Made by a program: the position numbers and the translations under genes. The notes beneath the pieces are model-generated. The model worked only from the letters and a program-made list of their open reading frames with translations, had not been told where the DNA came from and did no database searches. A stretch of 64,000 nt of DNA from Prosopocoilus inquinatus (lineage: Eukaryota > Arthropoda > Insecta > Coleoptera > Lucanidae): the NCBI GenBank assembly GCA_036172665.1, contig CM069872.1, positions 45,370,101 through 45,434,100 of the forward strand, read 5' to 3'. Position 1 is the stretch's first letter; the number at the start of each line of letters is the position of its first letter. Shown here piece after piece: positions 23,884 through 38,035 of this stretch.

Positions 23884-26800
23884 ATCAGTAATGACTAATG
23901 ATCATTAAGTCAATTTCAAATTAATTATAATCAATAATTGAAATGTAGTTTTACGATAATCGATTTGTTATCAAATGCAAAAACTAAAACGAAAAGTAAA
24001 AACATATTCAAATTAGCAAACAGTTCTTCCGATTACATTAGAAATTTATTAAACTTGAACTGTATGTAAATGCAATGCGTGAACGTAATTTTATAAAACT
24101 CGCTTTCATTTTGTCCATGTTACAAATGGCCGTGTGGAATGATAATGCTGCAAAATATTTGAGAAATTTGATAAACTTTGTTATTCATCTCAGACTCGGA
24201 ACTTTCACGTAAAGAAAGTAAACATTTAAACAATGTGTGTGAGATTAGTCGGTCATCGGGTCTTTCACATCCAGCTTGGAGCACGAAATCGTATTAGCAC
24301 ACACGATTATTATTCTTAAATAGCTTTCCATATACGGGACCTGTCGACATATGCGGATTTTATGTGTTAGTGTCACGTCGCAAAAAATTCGACAATTAAA
24401 TGGAAATCGATTAAAAGTAATTACCGAATAGAGAGTTGTTCCTATATTTCTTATATGGTGTTTTTCTAAATGATTATTTTATAACCATAACTTCTTTCAC
24501 GTATACCGTTTCGTCTTATTCTTATTAAATATAAATGATTACGTCACATTTAATTATTACTTAAATAAAAATGTGGACATCTTAAAATTTTTGTTGTATT
24601 TTAAAAGTATCAAAGAAACAAATGATTCAATAAAAATTATTTTTATACATTTCAGGCACAAAGAACGCTTTTGCCTAAGATACCGGTTTTGATTCTGCAA
24701 TTAAGTGATTGTTGGAATTAATGAAAAATTGTTCAAGTACGGTGCTGAATGCAGGAATGTCACTCATGACACAGATTGGAAAATAACTGGTTTTGCACTT
24801 ACATCTGAAACCATGTCTGATCCTCTTGTACAAATTAATTTAAACGATGTAAATGATTTATATATCACTAGCCATTATCGTACATGATTTAACAATCAAT
24901 GTAAAATTAATTTGGTAGGAAAAATTTAATTATTATTAACGTGATTAGAAGTGAAGGTAAATTGTAGGAATATTTTGTGGGCAGTTTCTAGCCTCATCTG
25001 ACTCTCATTTTCTTTAATAACCGAACCGGATATTGCTATTATAATAGATTATGAGAACTAATACTTTCTCCTTAATTATCAATTATTTTCAAATTTTCAA
25101 TAAACAACGAGAAAGTTATTTCACACATTACCATCTCTTAGTTACGTTGAAGTTTTGTTCTTCACAGAAGTATTACAAAAATCAGTGAGAGGCGTTACAA
25201 AATTAAAAACAAAATTTAATTCGCTGTGCTTGAACACATAAATTATTATTCACCAGTTTCGTATCATATAAATTAACTCCTCTTTGTTCATAATTTTAAA
25301 ATACTTTGTATATGACTTGAGGCAGGCTTAAGCAGTGTATCATAACTCTGAGATGATAGAAACTCGTTTGCAGAACCATTATTTGTTCACTTAGTTTTTA
25401 AAAAAAGAATATCCTCGAGCAGAGCAAGTGCATTCTTAAACAAACATCACTTTGTAAATTTGAAATTTAATACATAATTGCAATGCTAACTTTACATTAT
25501 GTAAGTATACAAAAATAAAAATTTTTAGAAGTATTTAAAAGCAGGAAAATTGTGATATACAAGCTGGATGGCGTCGATCCATACAACAATCTTTTTAAAC
25601 AAATTGAGAACGTAACTTTTGTTTGTAGAAATTTGTTTATTTACTTGACGCAAGCTTTAAGATTAATCACAAATGTTATGCTCTATTAACCTTCAATTTT
25701 CATTCAATCTGTTAGTGAAAATACAAATAAAAATCTTGCTATTTAACTGTAACGAAAAATTCAAAAAACAAACAATTCGATTTAAAAATAAACACAGTTA
25801 TTTGTATGCACTAATTACAACAATTAACATCTATTATGTAAGAAACCTTAATAGAAAGGCAATCACTTCAAACCTGTACACCAATTAATTTTATTTTCGC
25901 ATGAGGTTAACCTTTAACGTGCATTGTTTTATGTAATAAATCAATTAATTGCAAAAAAGCCGGTGAATGGTAATAGATCACAATGACAAAGAATAACGCG
26001 CTGTAAACTGAATGCGTTTCAAATGGATTACAAATTACATAACTGCATTCTTTAAAATTCAAAGTTAAACAAAAATGTTTTAATTTACTAATATACCTTC
26101 ATATTATTAATTAGAATCTGTTTACAATGTAGCATTTAGGACTTTTTATTGGCATATTTTGCGGTATTATTACAGAATTAAAACTTCTCGGATAAATTGC
26201 AACAATTAATGAAAGATAATGACAGTTAAGAGAACTGTTAAAGCTCGAAAAACTTTTCAAGTGTTCAATTATGCAAACGTTAAATGTAGTTAATTAGAAA
26301 CAATTTATCGATTCCTAGTGCAATCCATTAATTAATTCCAGCCAGTCACATCCAATTATAACTGTGAACCGAAGATAGAATATTTAAACGATGCTCTGGA
26401 GCAATGCTCGTGACAATAGCATAATATTGAACTTTAATTTTCACGTACACTTTGCATTTCAAATAAAGCAATTGTGTTTCTGACCTCGGCTTAAACTCGT
26501 CTGTACGAACTAAGTACGGGAAATGTGTTCGTAAACTATATGTGGCTGGAAGACCTTTTGGTCTTGTTGTTTCTTCTAACAGGACTGGTTTTTCTTAAGT
26601 AATTCATTAAAGTGTTTCGTAACCTTCCGGACGTGCTTTCGACGTGAACGCCTTGAATTTGTAAGTAAGTCTCCACGGTGGTAAAGCTTTAGGTTTATGC
26701 TTTTTAGATTTAATCTTTTTTTTTATTTAGTTTTCTAGTATAAGTTCAATAATTCAAAAAATGTGCCACTCGACGTGGCTAATAGTAATGAATTTTAAAC

Positions 26801-27604
26801 AAGATGAATGTAATATTCATAAGTTGCTGAAGGCAGAAATAAGAATGAATGGTATTGAAAAAGAAATTTAAAGTTAAAAAACGTGGACAACATATTTTGT
26901 TTATTTACTCCTATTATTTTTTAAAGGGGTAAGAGGACTGGGTGCGCATTTTCCACGATGGATCCCTCAACGTTCATTTCAAAAGAGCGTCACGATTATG
27001 CAACAACTGCATTTAGAAAGTGTTCTATTTAAACTAATCGACTTACAATTTAAATTTCATTCAGGTCAAAAGGAAATTACGTTAATTGAATGTAATTGAC
27101 TATCTCATAAGAATTTTTTTTCTAAGAACGTGCAGTCGAAGTTGAATGATAAATTTTCGATTAAATTCCAAATACATAAGTCTTTGGTAGTTATTCTTGT
27201 AACAAGTACAAGAGGGTCAGTGTTTGGCAGGCCACGAAGCCGAAGACTGACAATGAGTTGGACAACATACTATCAAGTGCCAACAAACTTTTTTTTACAC
27301 ATGTTACATAAGAGGTATTTTCTATTACGGTCACAAAAAATTTAAAGTGTCAAATAAATTCTTAAAATTTGGCCAATCAATGTTAATGTTTATAAAGTGT
27401 TAACATTAAAAAAGAAATCGGACTTTTTTGCGTTATGAATAATATTAGGCCGGCGCTGTTATCGCATTAGTAGTGGAAAATACTATTTTCGAATTAAAAC
27501 ACAACTTACTTTTTCTAACTAAAACTATCAGATTTTCATTTAAACTGGTATCTCACGTGACCTACAATACATCAAACCAATTAACCTAATATTTGGAAAT
27601 CCGG

Positions 27605-27619
27605 ACGTATGGCAACCCT
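27605..27619. repeat. Second copy of the ACGTATGGCAACCCT terminal motif
   Basis: The 15 bp is identical to the right end of the element at 16147-16805. No matching left end was found nearby, so this is probably a truncated copy. Confidence 0.4.
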
Positions 27620-30600
27620 ATTTAAATACGCAGTAACCATATTTTTATTAGTTTGGCAACAGGTCCTGTCATATGTTTCTTTTAAAAAATAATCATCTTA
27701 TTATCATTGCGGTCATTAAGTTCGTTAATTTACTCCTGGCATTTTGTTCTTTAACTTTTCGTTAAATCAAAATGCCGAAACTAGTTTCTACCGACAATCA
27801 ACAGTAAGTCAAAAGATGTTTCGAGGAATACTAGACTATCATCAACTATAACCTAAAATAAACTTATTGTGACAAGTAACAATACTGCCAACTAAAGTGT
27901 CCGATTTTCACAGATAATGTGAATCTGAAACAATGGTGAACGGTGTATATGAGGAACCTTTTGCCAAAACCGGAAATTCAGAAAATGAAATTTAATTAGT
28001 TTTAACAGTAAAAGTGAGGAACTATTTAAAATGTAATTACAAAGCTGTCATGCTGCCTGAACATTCAATTTTCATTATCGGAAATTAAACCTAATAATGA
28101 CCAGTTGTAAATGTTACACAAAACACAAACTGCTCGAATAAATTGGTTTCTATTTGTAACGTAAGGCGTAAGGTAACGCTAGTATTAATAGTAAACATCT
28201 TGTATGCCGCTAATGCGTTTACATTAAAATTTACATAATTACAAGCAAATGTTGTTCCACTTATTGCCATTTAATATTCCGTTCGGCAAATATTAACCGC
28301 ATTATTTTCCTTTCAATGCCGGACTGAAATTAATGTAAAAGAACAGTGTAATAAATTCAGGAACGCGAAACAAATTCTACTTTATGTTTTGGTTACATGT
28401 GCTCTTCATTTCTTTGATTACTTCCGAATTCCAAAGTTAACTATCCAAGGGGTTATATCAGGTAAACGTTTCTCTAAGACTTACTGCGATTTCCGCAATC
28501 AGGGTGCTCTTATTTATTATTTTGAAACCTTAATACGCAATACTAAATGTAAGTTATAGTTAACTTACAGATATGTTGTATCTTATTAGATCTTCTTACT
28601 TGTGAATGTTTTATTTAAACAAATAAGCATAAACTTGTCAATGCATGCTAATAACTTCCTGTAATATATAGAAGTTATTTTGATTATATTACAAATTCTT
28701 TTGTTATTGTTAAGTAGCCAGCGAATTCAAAAGGGTCGTAATGATTGGTAAAGGTTTTAGTTATTTTGTAAATTTTAAAATTTTGTTCGGGCTAATTTGT
28801 ACAATTTGTATCAGGAAATTGAACTTGTTGAAAGAGTTGATTTGAAGAGTTACATTAAAAATCACATAAATACCATTTTTGTCACCGTTGCGAGAAGAAA
28901 TGGTAGGTATTTGACGCTCAGTTTAGTTTCAAATTAATTTCTTTATCGTATTTTAATCAGAAAGTAACTTTATATTGCAGTTATGCCTTGAATATGTATA
29001 CTATATCAGATTTTGGGTACTTTTTAATGGTAGTAGAAAAATGTTCGTACGTAACACGTACAAAATGTTTTTAGCATTCGGCCTTGGACTTATAGGTTAG
29101 ATAATTGCCATGTCACTTGCCAAAAAGAAGTACTTTTTCTCTACTTGTATTCCCTTGAAGTTTGCATTCGACTTTTATCAATACTCAATGGTATGATTAT
29201 AACGGTGGAAGCCCAAATTACATGAAAATATTAATTATGCGTTATATGTTTTAATGTAGGACATTTTAACGTTAGCCACTCGGTGTCATCGATCATACTC
29301 ATTGTGTATCGGAAACAGACTTGCATTTAGACAAAGCTCCGTCTAATTTGCAATTAATTAACACATTTATGAAACCTCAATTTTGCGGCAAATTTACATG
29401 ACCGATAATCACCGCTTTGTTATACCTTTAATGAACCGGTAGTTTTTTGTTCAATTTACATTGTAGGTCACTTACATAAGAATACAGTCTCTTTTACAGT
29501 TGATTCGCGCATTTCCTATTCATACACACCAACCGATTACGTACTGTGCTAATTATAACAAGCAAAGGACGATTTAGCGAACCGTACCATGCAAATTCTT
29601 TTATGTGGTAATGAAATAACGCTTCTTTTTCGCACCGGCACGGTTTTCCCATGTTTAAATAGCATTTATTCAACGCACGTTTCGCGTAAATTGCAAGTAT
29701 ACGTAAAACTTTTATGCGTTCCTTAAGACACCCATCACATCAAATAACTGTTATTATGTAATTGAAAATTAATTCTATTGTTATTATGATAATACGACAT
29801 GACACAGATAGCTCGGAATAGAAATATTTTGGTTGTGATCAACAGCATCCTAGAAATTCTTGATAATGTTTAAAACCTGTTCACTAAATCTGTCTCTAAT
29901 AGGTGTATTTTTATCAAAACGTTTCCGTGTTTATAATTTAGTTGTCACTTTTAAAAACTGCACAACATAAAACAACTTATTTTATATCCTGTTAGAATTG
30001 TTATACATAAATTTTTTCAAGCATGTAATTTCCATTAATTTCATTTTTATGTTCCGCGTCCTTGATATGCAAAACTGGTTAAATGCCTAACCCATGTTAC
30101 ACAGATGCAGGTGTATGGTTTTGTGAACGTTGTTAACAGAAATGTTAACGCTGGAATGTTTCGATTTACTCCACCTGTTTAATCTAAGCTTGACCCACTG
30201 AGCATTTTAAAACAAAGCCACACAGATACTGCTCTAATCTAATGAATTCCTGCCGATGATTTCAGTTCAATTGAATAGGTCAATTCAGTTGCAATGTCAC
30301 CAAGTGTTGGAATGTGTTTATATTTTAAGCGACGATTCCTTGTCAGGAAGAAAAGGTAAATAATTAATAGAGATAATTTATTAAAGTGTGGAAATAGAAT
30401 CTCATCACTTTCCATCATCATAAAAATTACATTTAATGAGTGTAATTAACGGTTTACACTGTTGACATGTTGTATAAAAAGTTTTACATGGTTCTGTAAA
30501 TTACCTGCTTAAAATAACACCTATTATCTGATCATGCTCTTTTGTACTCTAGAAAGCCAATTTTCTTTTGTTGGGTTACCTGTGTATGTATAATTTGAAA

Positions 30601-33444
30601 GAAGTCAAAATTTCACATATCAAAAATTATGACACCTGCTATTTTGTAATAATGACTGCGTTAGATGATAAAGGAAAAATACTTATTATGGTCGGTAATG
30701 GTAAACTTAAAGACAATAATCTGGAAATTGGTTGGCTTTCGAATCTCCAAACGTTTTTTAATTTTAAAATCAACTAACAACAGGAACAATTCTGTAACAG
30801 TATAAAAACCTTTTTAGTAATGTACTTAGCGATATCAGTAACAAACACCTACAATAATTTACAATAATATTTCCACGTATCATTGCAAATATCAAAGTAA
30901 TAATAGGTAAATTACGACGTAAACAATTGCAGATTAAGCAGTAAATATAAATCATGTGTTTGCAAATAGACGTAAATGCGCACATTACGATCTTTATGTT
31001 CAAATATGCATATACTTGTACACACTTTTATCTTTCACTGACATTTATACCGGGGAATGTCAGGTGAGTTCAAAGAAGGAAATATTTAACAAGGTCTCTA
31101 ACGTCACTACGAACCATTAACGTAACAGCAAGCCCAATAAATCTTATCTATCTTAAACCCGTTGGACACCCATGTTTTAGAATAGAACCCGGAGACTGAT
31201 AATTACAGGAGGTAATTAATGATAGTACGCTGTTTTGATTGTATAATTGAGGAGAGTGATGCCATGTTCAGCAGGAGGTGGGCGAAGGATTTGCGGTCTC
31301 TTGGCATGCACCATAATAACATTTAGCAGAATGCAGCGAGCAGAACGATTTGTAGTGAAAGTGAAGTCTTAGTAACAATTTGTGGATATGAGCATATCCG
31401 TTGTTAATATATATTTATTTACGTATCGCTGATAATTGAGGTTACGCTTAATTACCATGTGCGTTCAAAAAAAAAATACGCTTGGAGCATTGCAACATCC
31501 TTTTAAAGTCTTTAGGTAATGAAAGGATCGCAAGTTTCAAATTATACGCATTGTGAAACTGCCATTATTTGAAATTACATTTTAAATGGCTAGTAAACCT
31601 TTCCAGTAATGGTCTTGCATTGCAACAATAACTAGAATTTAGTTAGTCAGAAATTAGAAAAGTAAAATAATTTTTTTTTAAATATCTATGGAATGATTAC
31701 TCAGAAATATTTTTTTTTTAATTGGTAAGTAATTAAACGTTTCTTTTAACATAACATGAGTACGCTTCTATGGTTTGACAATTAATTGCGCACATTACTA
31801 GAGAAAATCTTCATACCTAAAAGTATCACGTGACAAAAGAGAGATTTTCTTGATGGATGTTCTTTATCGTAGTGGTATTTGCTCAGCACTACAGATACAA
31901 TGTTTACAAATGTTATGATTATTTGTTGGACTTAGATTTACTTCCATTACTTACAATGGCTTCTTGATAATTGATGTTGCTTTCAAATATTGATTAATTT
32001 GTGTAATTCAATTGCCCAGAAAGAATTAATATTATGTACGTATTCAGAAATTTTACTACGTTAAATTATTTAAAGGAAATTGTTACTAATTCTGACCACT
32101 GTTCGTTTTAGTGCCACTTATAGTAACCTTTATTTTGTTTTCCTTCTGAAGAAAATTTTCCGTTCAGAAATTTGTTCACTGTTATAAACAGTTTCTTTTT
32201 TTTAATTTATTTTATTCCGTTTACATTACCGGCCTTCACTTACATAATCGTGAGAAGGACATTTGCGTTACCTGTCAGTATCTTTGATTTTTTGGTTACA
32301 TAAGAATTATTTATGTAAATTATGCATTAGTTTACTTTGTATGGCCTATATCCACATGCACCAACGCAATGAATTTTACTTAAATAGCATGAGTTATTAA
32401 ATTTACATTTTAAATGAATTATATAATAAGAAATGCCACACCTCGCGCTCTTTTTACCGCTAATTCAAGAATAATGGATAGAATTTATTTTTAGAAAGCT
32501 TCAAATGATTTATTGGGCATTTAATAAATCAAATATGTAAGGTTTATTAAAAAAAATATCTACGGAGATAGTATTTCTGATGTTATGCGAACTTTTAATG
32601 CCTAAAATTTTAGGATGTACTTCAAAGGAACCACGCTGTTATTACTACTAGTGAAGCTGTTTGTATACATAGATTCTTCATATAAATAAGTTACAAAAAT
32701 TTATTTTCTTAGTATATTTAGAATACTTAGAATCAATCTAAACAGAATTTAAACCACGGGCAAAATCTAAAATTCGTACGTTAGCAACGTACACAAATAA
32801 CTTTCAAACATTAGTAAGTAATTTAGTAAAAGGTACATGCAGCGTGGAACCAATTATTTTTGACTAACTAAATAAATAAAAAGCGCCTCTTCAAATTTGT
32901 CTAATTAATTTAAGTTTCTCTTCACTCGTAACATTTACAGATATCTTCTAACGCTATGTATTCATTGACCCCAACATTTAAACGCTATATTAAAAAAGCG
33001 CTTGATAAAAATAAACCGGTATAAAAGAAACGGCAAGAAGGGAATTTCAATTCATCTGACCTAGGACCCCAGGCTGTTAACCGCCTGTATTTGTTACAAA
33101 AAGAAACAGCGGGTCATTATATCATCATCTTGCTCATTTATGGGCGGATAATGCAGACAACTTTATTATAAGTACAGGGTGGATTAAGTGTGTCAATCAA
33201 CAGTATTGAAACAAATAAAACAGTGTTAACCAAACGGTATTTTCGCGTAAGCTGAAAATATTACTATAAAACACAAAAACTCAAAATAAATAAAAATTAA
33301 CTATTCATAATTAATAGATAGGAAATACAAGAATTAGCTTGCGTTCACAAAAATAAAATATTGAAAAATAGAATTCTATTATTATTCTATGATAATTTTT
33401 AGTACAGACTACTAGAATACTTCTAATGCTATTTTTTGTTTCAG

Positions 33445-36400
33445 ACATGACAAGAGAAAAAGGATAATCATGTCAGCAATTTGTCAAAACTTCGTCCAGA
33501 ATGCATGGAAGAAAGATCTTTGTTCAAATTGTTTCAAATCAAAAGACGAACATAATCAAGCAAAGACCAAAGTAACACCAGTCGCTCCAAGCAAATCGGT
33601 AGTGTCAGGCATCATCAAGAGTAACAATAAATCGAAACCGCAGCGTTCCGTGGAGTTTACCAAAGAACTCACGGAAGTCATTGGTTACGGTGGTGAAGAT
33701 TGGTCCTCGGACGTGGATGAGCCAAACGACGATGAATCATCTGACGACGAAGACGCCGATTCCGTCGAAGATGAAGACAAAGAACTTCAAAGAATAACAA
33801 AGGCTAATACAGACTTTAACACGAGCTCGATGTTGGAAACTGCGGATGTGAAAAAGTCGTACACGCAGTTAATGCTTGGCAAGCCGCAAGTTGATTCCGA
33901 AGGCAGAAAACAAACCCTGTTAGTATCGGTAACCCCATTCGGACAAGAAACTACTAACGCAGGCAAAAAATTTTCTAAATCTATTTCACATATTCCGATA
34001 GCAAAGACTAGTAAAGATACTTATTCGGATGGTAAAGGTAGCGTAGTCCTGACGTCGTACACAAGAAATAACTCTCTTGAAACAGAAGAAAAGTCATTGT
34101 TGGACGAAATATCAGAAACCTTGGAAAGCAGTAAAAATCCGATTCAAATTATTTCTAGAAAGAAAACGCAGAAAGAAGTTGTCTTAACTAAGCTCGAAGT
34201 TAAATCCAATAAAGAGAATGTCGAACAATGTGTTAAAAACGAAAACCTTTCGGAAAATAGAAATAACGAGAAAGCCACAGATCCGAAATTGATGAAAACA
34301 GGTTCACCTGAAAGGAAAAATGGACTGACGAGGACGTCTGCAATTAAACGAGACCAAGAAAAACCAGTGATCTACCAAACGTCCACAGCAAAAATTGAGC
34401 TTATGAATAATAAAAATTTTAAACTTAATAGTAGTAAGGAGAATCTCACGTGCAAATTAAAGTCTGACACAGTAAATCAAACGCTAAAAACAGAACAGAA
34501 ATCGTCAGATGAAGCAGAAAAGGCGAAAGAAAATATAACAGTGCCTGAGATTGCAGCTGAGACGAAAAAAGTTACGCTCCCCGAGTTAACCAATGGAATT
34601 TGCCACGATTCGGCAAATGAACAAAGTGAAATCTCCGATGAAAGTATTATTAGTACAAGCAGTGAAGATAGTATGAAAGACGAAGGTAGCAAGGAAGCAA
34701 ATGTTCCGATATCGTCCTTCGAACATACACCAGTTGACAAAATTATTAGTTCGCCACCTAAACCATACATTTCGATGCCGCAAAGTCGTGAACTGGCTGG
34801 TGAACCAGATGGACGCGCCGATCCCGAAACGAACGAACCTCCAGCTTTACCACTGACTCCACCGCCTAATTTAGACACTCATACATCTTTCCTCCACAAT
34901 AATATGAAGACCTGCGAAAAACCTAAGGTTCCTTCAAAACCTGCGACTATTTTAATTAGGAAACCTGCCACGAATGCTCACGTTGTAGATACTCAAAACC
35001 AGCAAACCATCCTCTCTACGTTTGTATCAGAGAATAAAGGACAAGAGCAGAAGTACAAAATTGAGAAACAAGATTCAAACAGTTCCGACATATATCGTGC
35101 TAGTAGTAACATTATTAATAACAATACTAATAAAAGACGTGCTCCCAAACCTCCTTCTTCCGAAGACCTATCACCTATATACGCTAGAACCATGATGAAT
35201 GGTGTCGGGTCAGAATCCCCCGTTACAAAAGACAGACGAGAGCGAGCGGCCTCTTGCAGCCCTAAAATGTCTAATATGATTTGTGATAATCCACAAGGTG
35301 AAATGACCCAAGCTGTTAATACTGTCTTGCCAGAACCAGTTCCACGACATTCTCTGTCTTTCTCAACTGATAATTTGGTATCGGGTGCTGCGGAAGAAAA
35401 GAAGAAAGAAAAAAGAGGCCGTTTTTCTTTGAAGAAATTCTTGCGGATGGGTTCAAGTAAAGACCTACCAAAAGTATCGAATGAAGTTGCTAAAGTAGAA
35501 GAAACTGATTGCTTGCCCCTGCCTCGCCCTCGTTTAGTTATAGTGCATCCCTCAGAATTAAACGGTGCTAAAGTGGAAGTGGTTGCAAAGCACGATCAAG
35601 TCGATCATTGTAACACAAACGGAATAAAGCAAAACGAATATATGACGCCTAATGTAATACCTAATGGACACGATAGTAACGCACAACAACGAGCTACTAA
35701 GCCACCACCACCCCCTAGACACTATGATGATTGGAATTATTCTAAGCCGAATTTACCTCACCCTCCTAAATCACAAGAGATTCTAAATAAACAGAAAGAA
35801 TTTGTGGGCAACGCTCATTCCGGTAAAAAAATGGAAACTGTTTATGCTAACATTGGAGAAGTCCGATGTGCCATAACGCCTCATAAACCTCAAAGAACTG
35901 CGAGTATGCGAGAACGAGAAGCGCAACAGCAACAAAAACGACTGGCGAATAACTATGAACCTGTGAACGTGCAGCAACATAAAGATGCGAACGAAAATGT
36001 TTATGATTACATCACCAATGCGAGATCAAGTTCACCTGAATGCGATTCCAACAAGAACAGCCCCACATCAAAGGCCACAAGATTGCAGAACGGTTTCCCT
36101 CAACGATCGGAAAGTAACATGGACGTTTCTTCTGAGTATTTCAAGTATCAGAATATACCGAGATCTGTATCACTGACTTACTGCGGCAGTGAAACGGAAT
36201 CTGAAATTTATTCACCATACAGTTTTTATGGTAGTGAATCTGAGGTTAGTAATGCTTTTAACTTAAATAAACTTAAGAAGTATTAAGTTGGCTTCTCAAA
36301 TTTATCGTAGATAGCAGAAGATGACCACGAATGGGCAATTCCTGGTTCCAAAACTCACAAATTGCGCTCTCGTAAAGGAAGAAGTATAGTGCATAAAAAC

Positions 36401-38035
36401 TTGGAGGATAATTATGGTGCTGTTGTAGTTGCTAATCATGAAGCTTTGGCGCAAGTGCTTGAAAATGTAAGTGTAACTTCCGATGTCTAAAGTTCGTGAT
36501 TATTTCAAATTTGAACTTCTTGTTTCAGATTCAACAAACAGCGACAATCCAGCCGGCCCTAAGAGGTTTGAAAACTTCCTCGAATTTACGATGGAACGAT
36601 TTCTCTATTAAGGGCGGTATGCAATCTATCATAAACGGACCAAGGGCTTTTCACCAAGCTATGTGGGGCAGCCACCATGTCACTCTGGTAATCAGTACAG
36701 GGCCCGTTCCGACCAGTACTTTATCATTGGGCACATTCAGCCTGGTTCCTGTGACAGAATTCAGCGACTTAATACCCGTGAAGTATTTACCAGGCAAAAA
36801 TTCTGAAGATGTAAAATATGTTCAAGGTAGCAAACAGTTTCTAGTCCTTGTTTTCGTTTTAATTCTTGGGGGTTTCTTCAGCTTCAGTGGCAGTATTACC
36901 GTGGATGCAAGTGAATACAATACAAAGTTATGGAGAAATGCTGAAATCAAAAGCGGCACAAAATAGTGAAGACAGCTGGAAAGATGCAAGCTTTATTCTG
37001 CTGCAACTCGTCAATGCCCTTAAAACTTTACAGGCACAGGGAATTGAAGAACTTCCTCTGTCACTTACAAGTTTCGTTTTATGCAGAGAAGTTGATAAGG
37101 ACTCCTACAGCAAGTTATACGTACTTCAAGGGTAAGGAAAAGTTATGAATTTTATTAAATTTGAATATTAAAATCTTTTTATTTATCTTATCGTACAATT
37201 TATAAAATAATAAGTAAATGATTTGTGACTAAAACTCCGGCACAGTGCAAAGAAGAAAATAGTATTCCAAAAGTTTTTAAAAGTTAAGTTTGTTGTTTGT
37301 CTCTTAATTTATGTGAGACCTTTGAAATTATAATGATATATTAAAAGCAAGCCAAGCTTAAAATAACAGTTATCACATGCTGAAAGAAAACTACATTCTT
37401 GACCTATTTGGAATTCGCCATAATGCCAAGTCCACTTTGTGAATTAAGTTACTTTGTCATGGCACGATTAAATTTTATTTTTATTGTTTTAAATTGATTA
37501 TAATGTGACAATTTTATTTGCGTTAAAGATAATCCTTGTGGTAATAAATAGAAACTAATAATAAAAATTACAAAAATATGATTGTAAGTTTTGTTTCAGT
37601 TTGGGAGAAGATATCACCAGGAAAAAAGACGAAGACAAATTTGGAACTCTTTGTATGTGTGCAAGTAAAACATTACAACATTTACAATCGTCACAGAAAC
37701 TATCGAATCTCATTCAATCGTTATTAAGCAATGAACGTGCGGTTTCTTTGACTCAAGTTAAATCAGTACTGGAGTTTTCACTTTGGGGCCCTACAGATGT
37801 CACTCTTGGCAGTACAGTACGAGAAAGGGAATTGGCGTTACAGCGATGGTTGGATTTGCAACGTGCAACCGTCCTTCATGGCTTAGTCTGCACCAAGATT
37901 CACTTAACTGTATATGAAGAATATCATCTGCTGTTTTTAGTGCGCAGTAATTCTCGAATGATTTGTGATGCAACTTTGTTATTGGAATCATGCGGTTTGC
38001 ACAATTCCTTAGTTGGAAATCATGCACAAAAATGA
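33445..38035 (+). CDS. PEAK1/PRAG1-family pseudokinase scaffold
   Basis: Coding exons 33470-36244, 36311-36466, 36529-36826, 36882-37131 and 37600-38035 join in phase to 1304 residues; the start exon begins at 33445 after TTTCAG. The N-terminus (MSAICQNF..AWKKDLCSNCFK) matches the PEAK1 start MSACNTF..WKPGECKNCFK, fixing the ATG at 33470. Residues 1-925 are a disordered scaffold: an acidic stretch (~82-105), SH3-type prolines (PPPPPRHYDDW), and tyrosine motifs SPIYAR, VYANI (YxN, a Grb2-SH2 type site), NNYEPV and NVYDYI. Residues ~990-1304 are the pseudokinase plus helical dimerisation region (LRWNDFSIKGG, VAVLPWMQV, LEFSLWGPTDV, WLDLQRATVL). No HRD or DFG motif is seen: the catalytic-loop position reads ELPLSLTSFVL. 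PEAK proteins assemble at the cytoskeleton and adhesions and signal through SHC/Grb2/Crk-type adaptors (family knowledge). Human PEAK1 is longer, 1746 aa. A polyadenylation signal is at 38079-38084. Confidence 0.9.
33447..33467 (+). promoter_or_regulatory. Six-codon upstream ORF ending 2 nt before the PEAK-family start
   Basis: An ATG at 33447 opens MTREKG and stops at TAA 33465-33467. The main ATG follows at 33470. Both are in the same exon whatever first exon is used. Such a minimal uORF may lower translation or force reinitiation; the effect is inferred. Confidence 0.6.

Larger units (their letters stand above)
4685..33444 (+). other. Long gene-poor region, probably intron 1 of the PEAK-family gene
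   Basis: Nearly 29 kb without a convincing coding exon on either strand. It ends at a clear acceptor (TTTTTTGTTTCAG, 33432-33444) directly before the PEAK-family start exon. Long first introns full of regulatory DNA and transposon debris are common in developmental insect genes. Items listed separately within it are short inverted repeats, mariner-like and Tourist-like elements, a TATA promoter candidate and an 80 nt hairpin. Whether the whole stretch is one intron depends on where transcription starts, which the sequence does not settle. Confidence 0.4.

Noticed and set aside
24657..24887. 60-codon plus-strand frame preceded by a TTTCAG acceptor-like site
   Set aside because: The composition is fairly protein-like, but no family is recognised, no donor or partner exon was found, and it lies alone in the long gene-poor region.
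33172..33200. TACAGGGTGGATTAAGTG mariner-like end
   Set aside because: Only one end is visible and no inverted partner was found nearby, so no element can be delimited.
34477..35980. Several minus-strand frames of 60-133 codons opposite the PEAK-family exon
   Set aside because: They are shadows of the long, serine/acid-rich plus-strand coding exon. Their composition (Ser/Leu/Phe-rich) mirrors it and no family is recognised.
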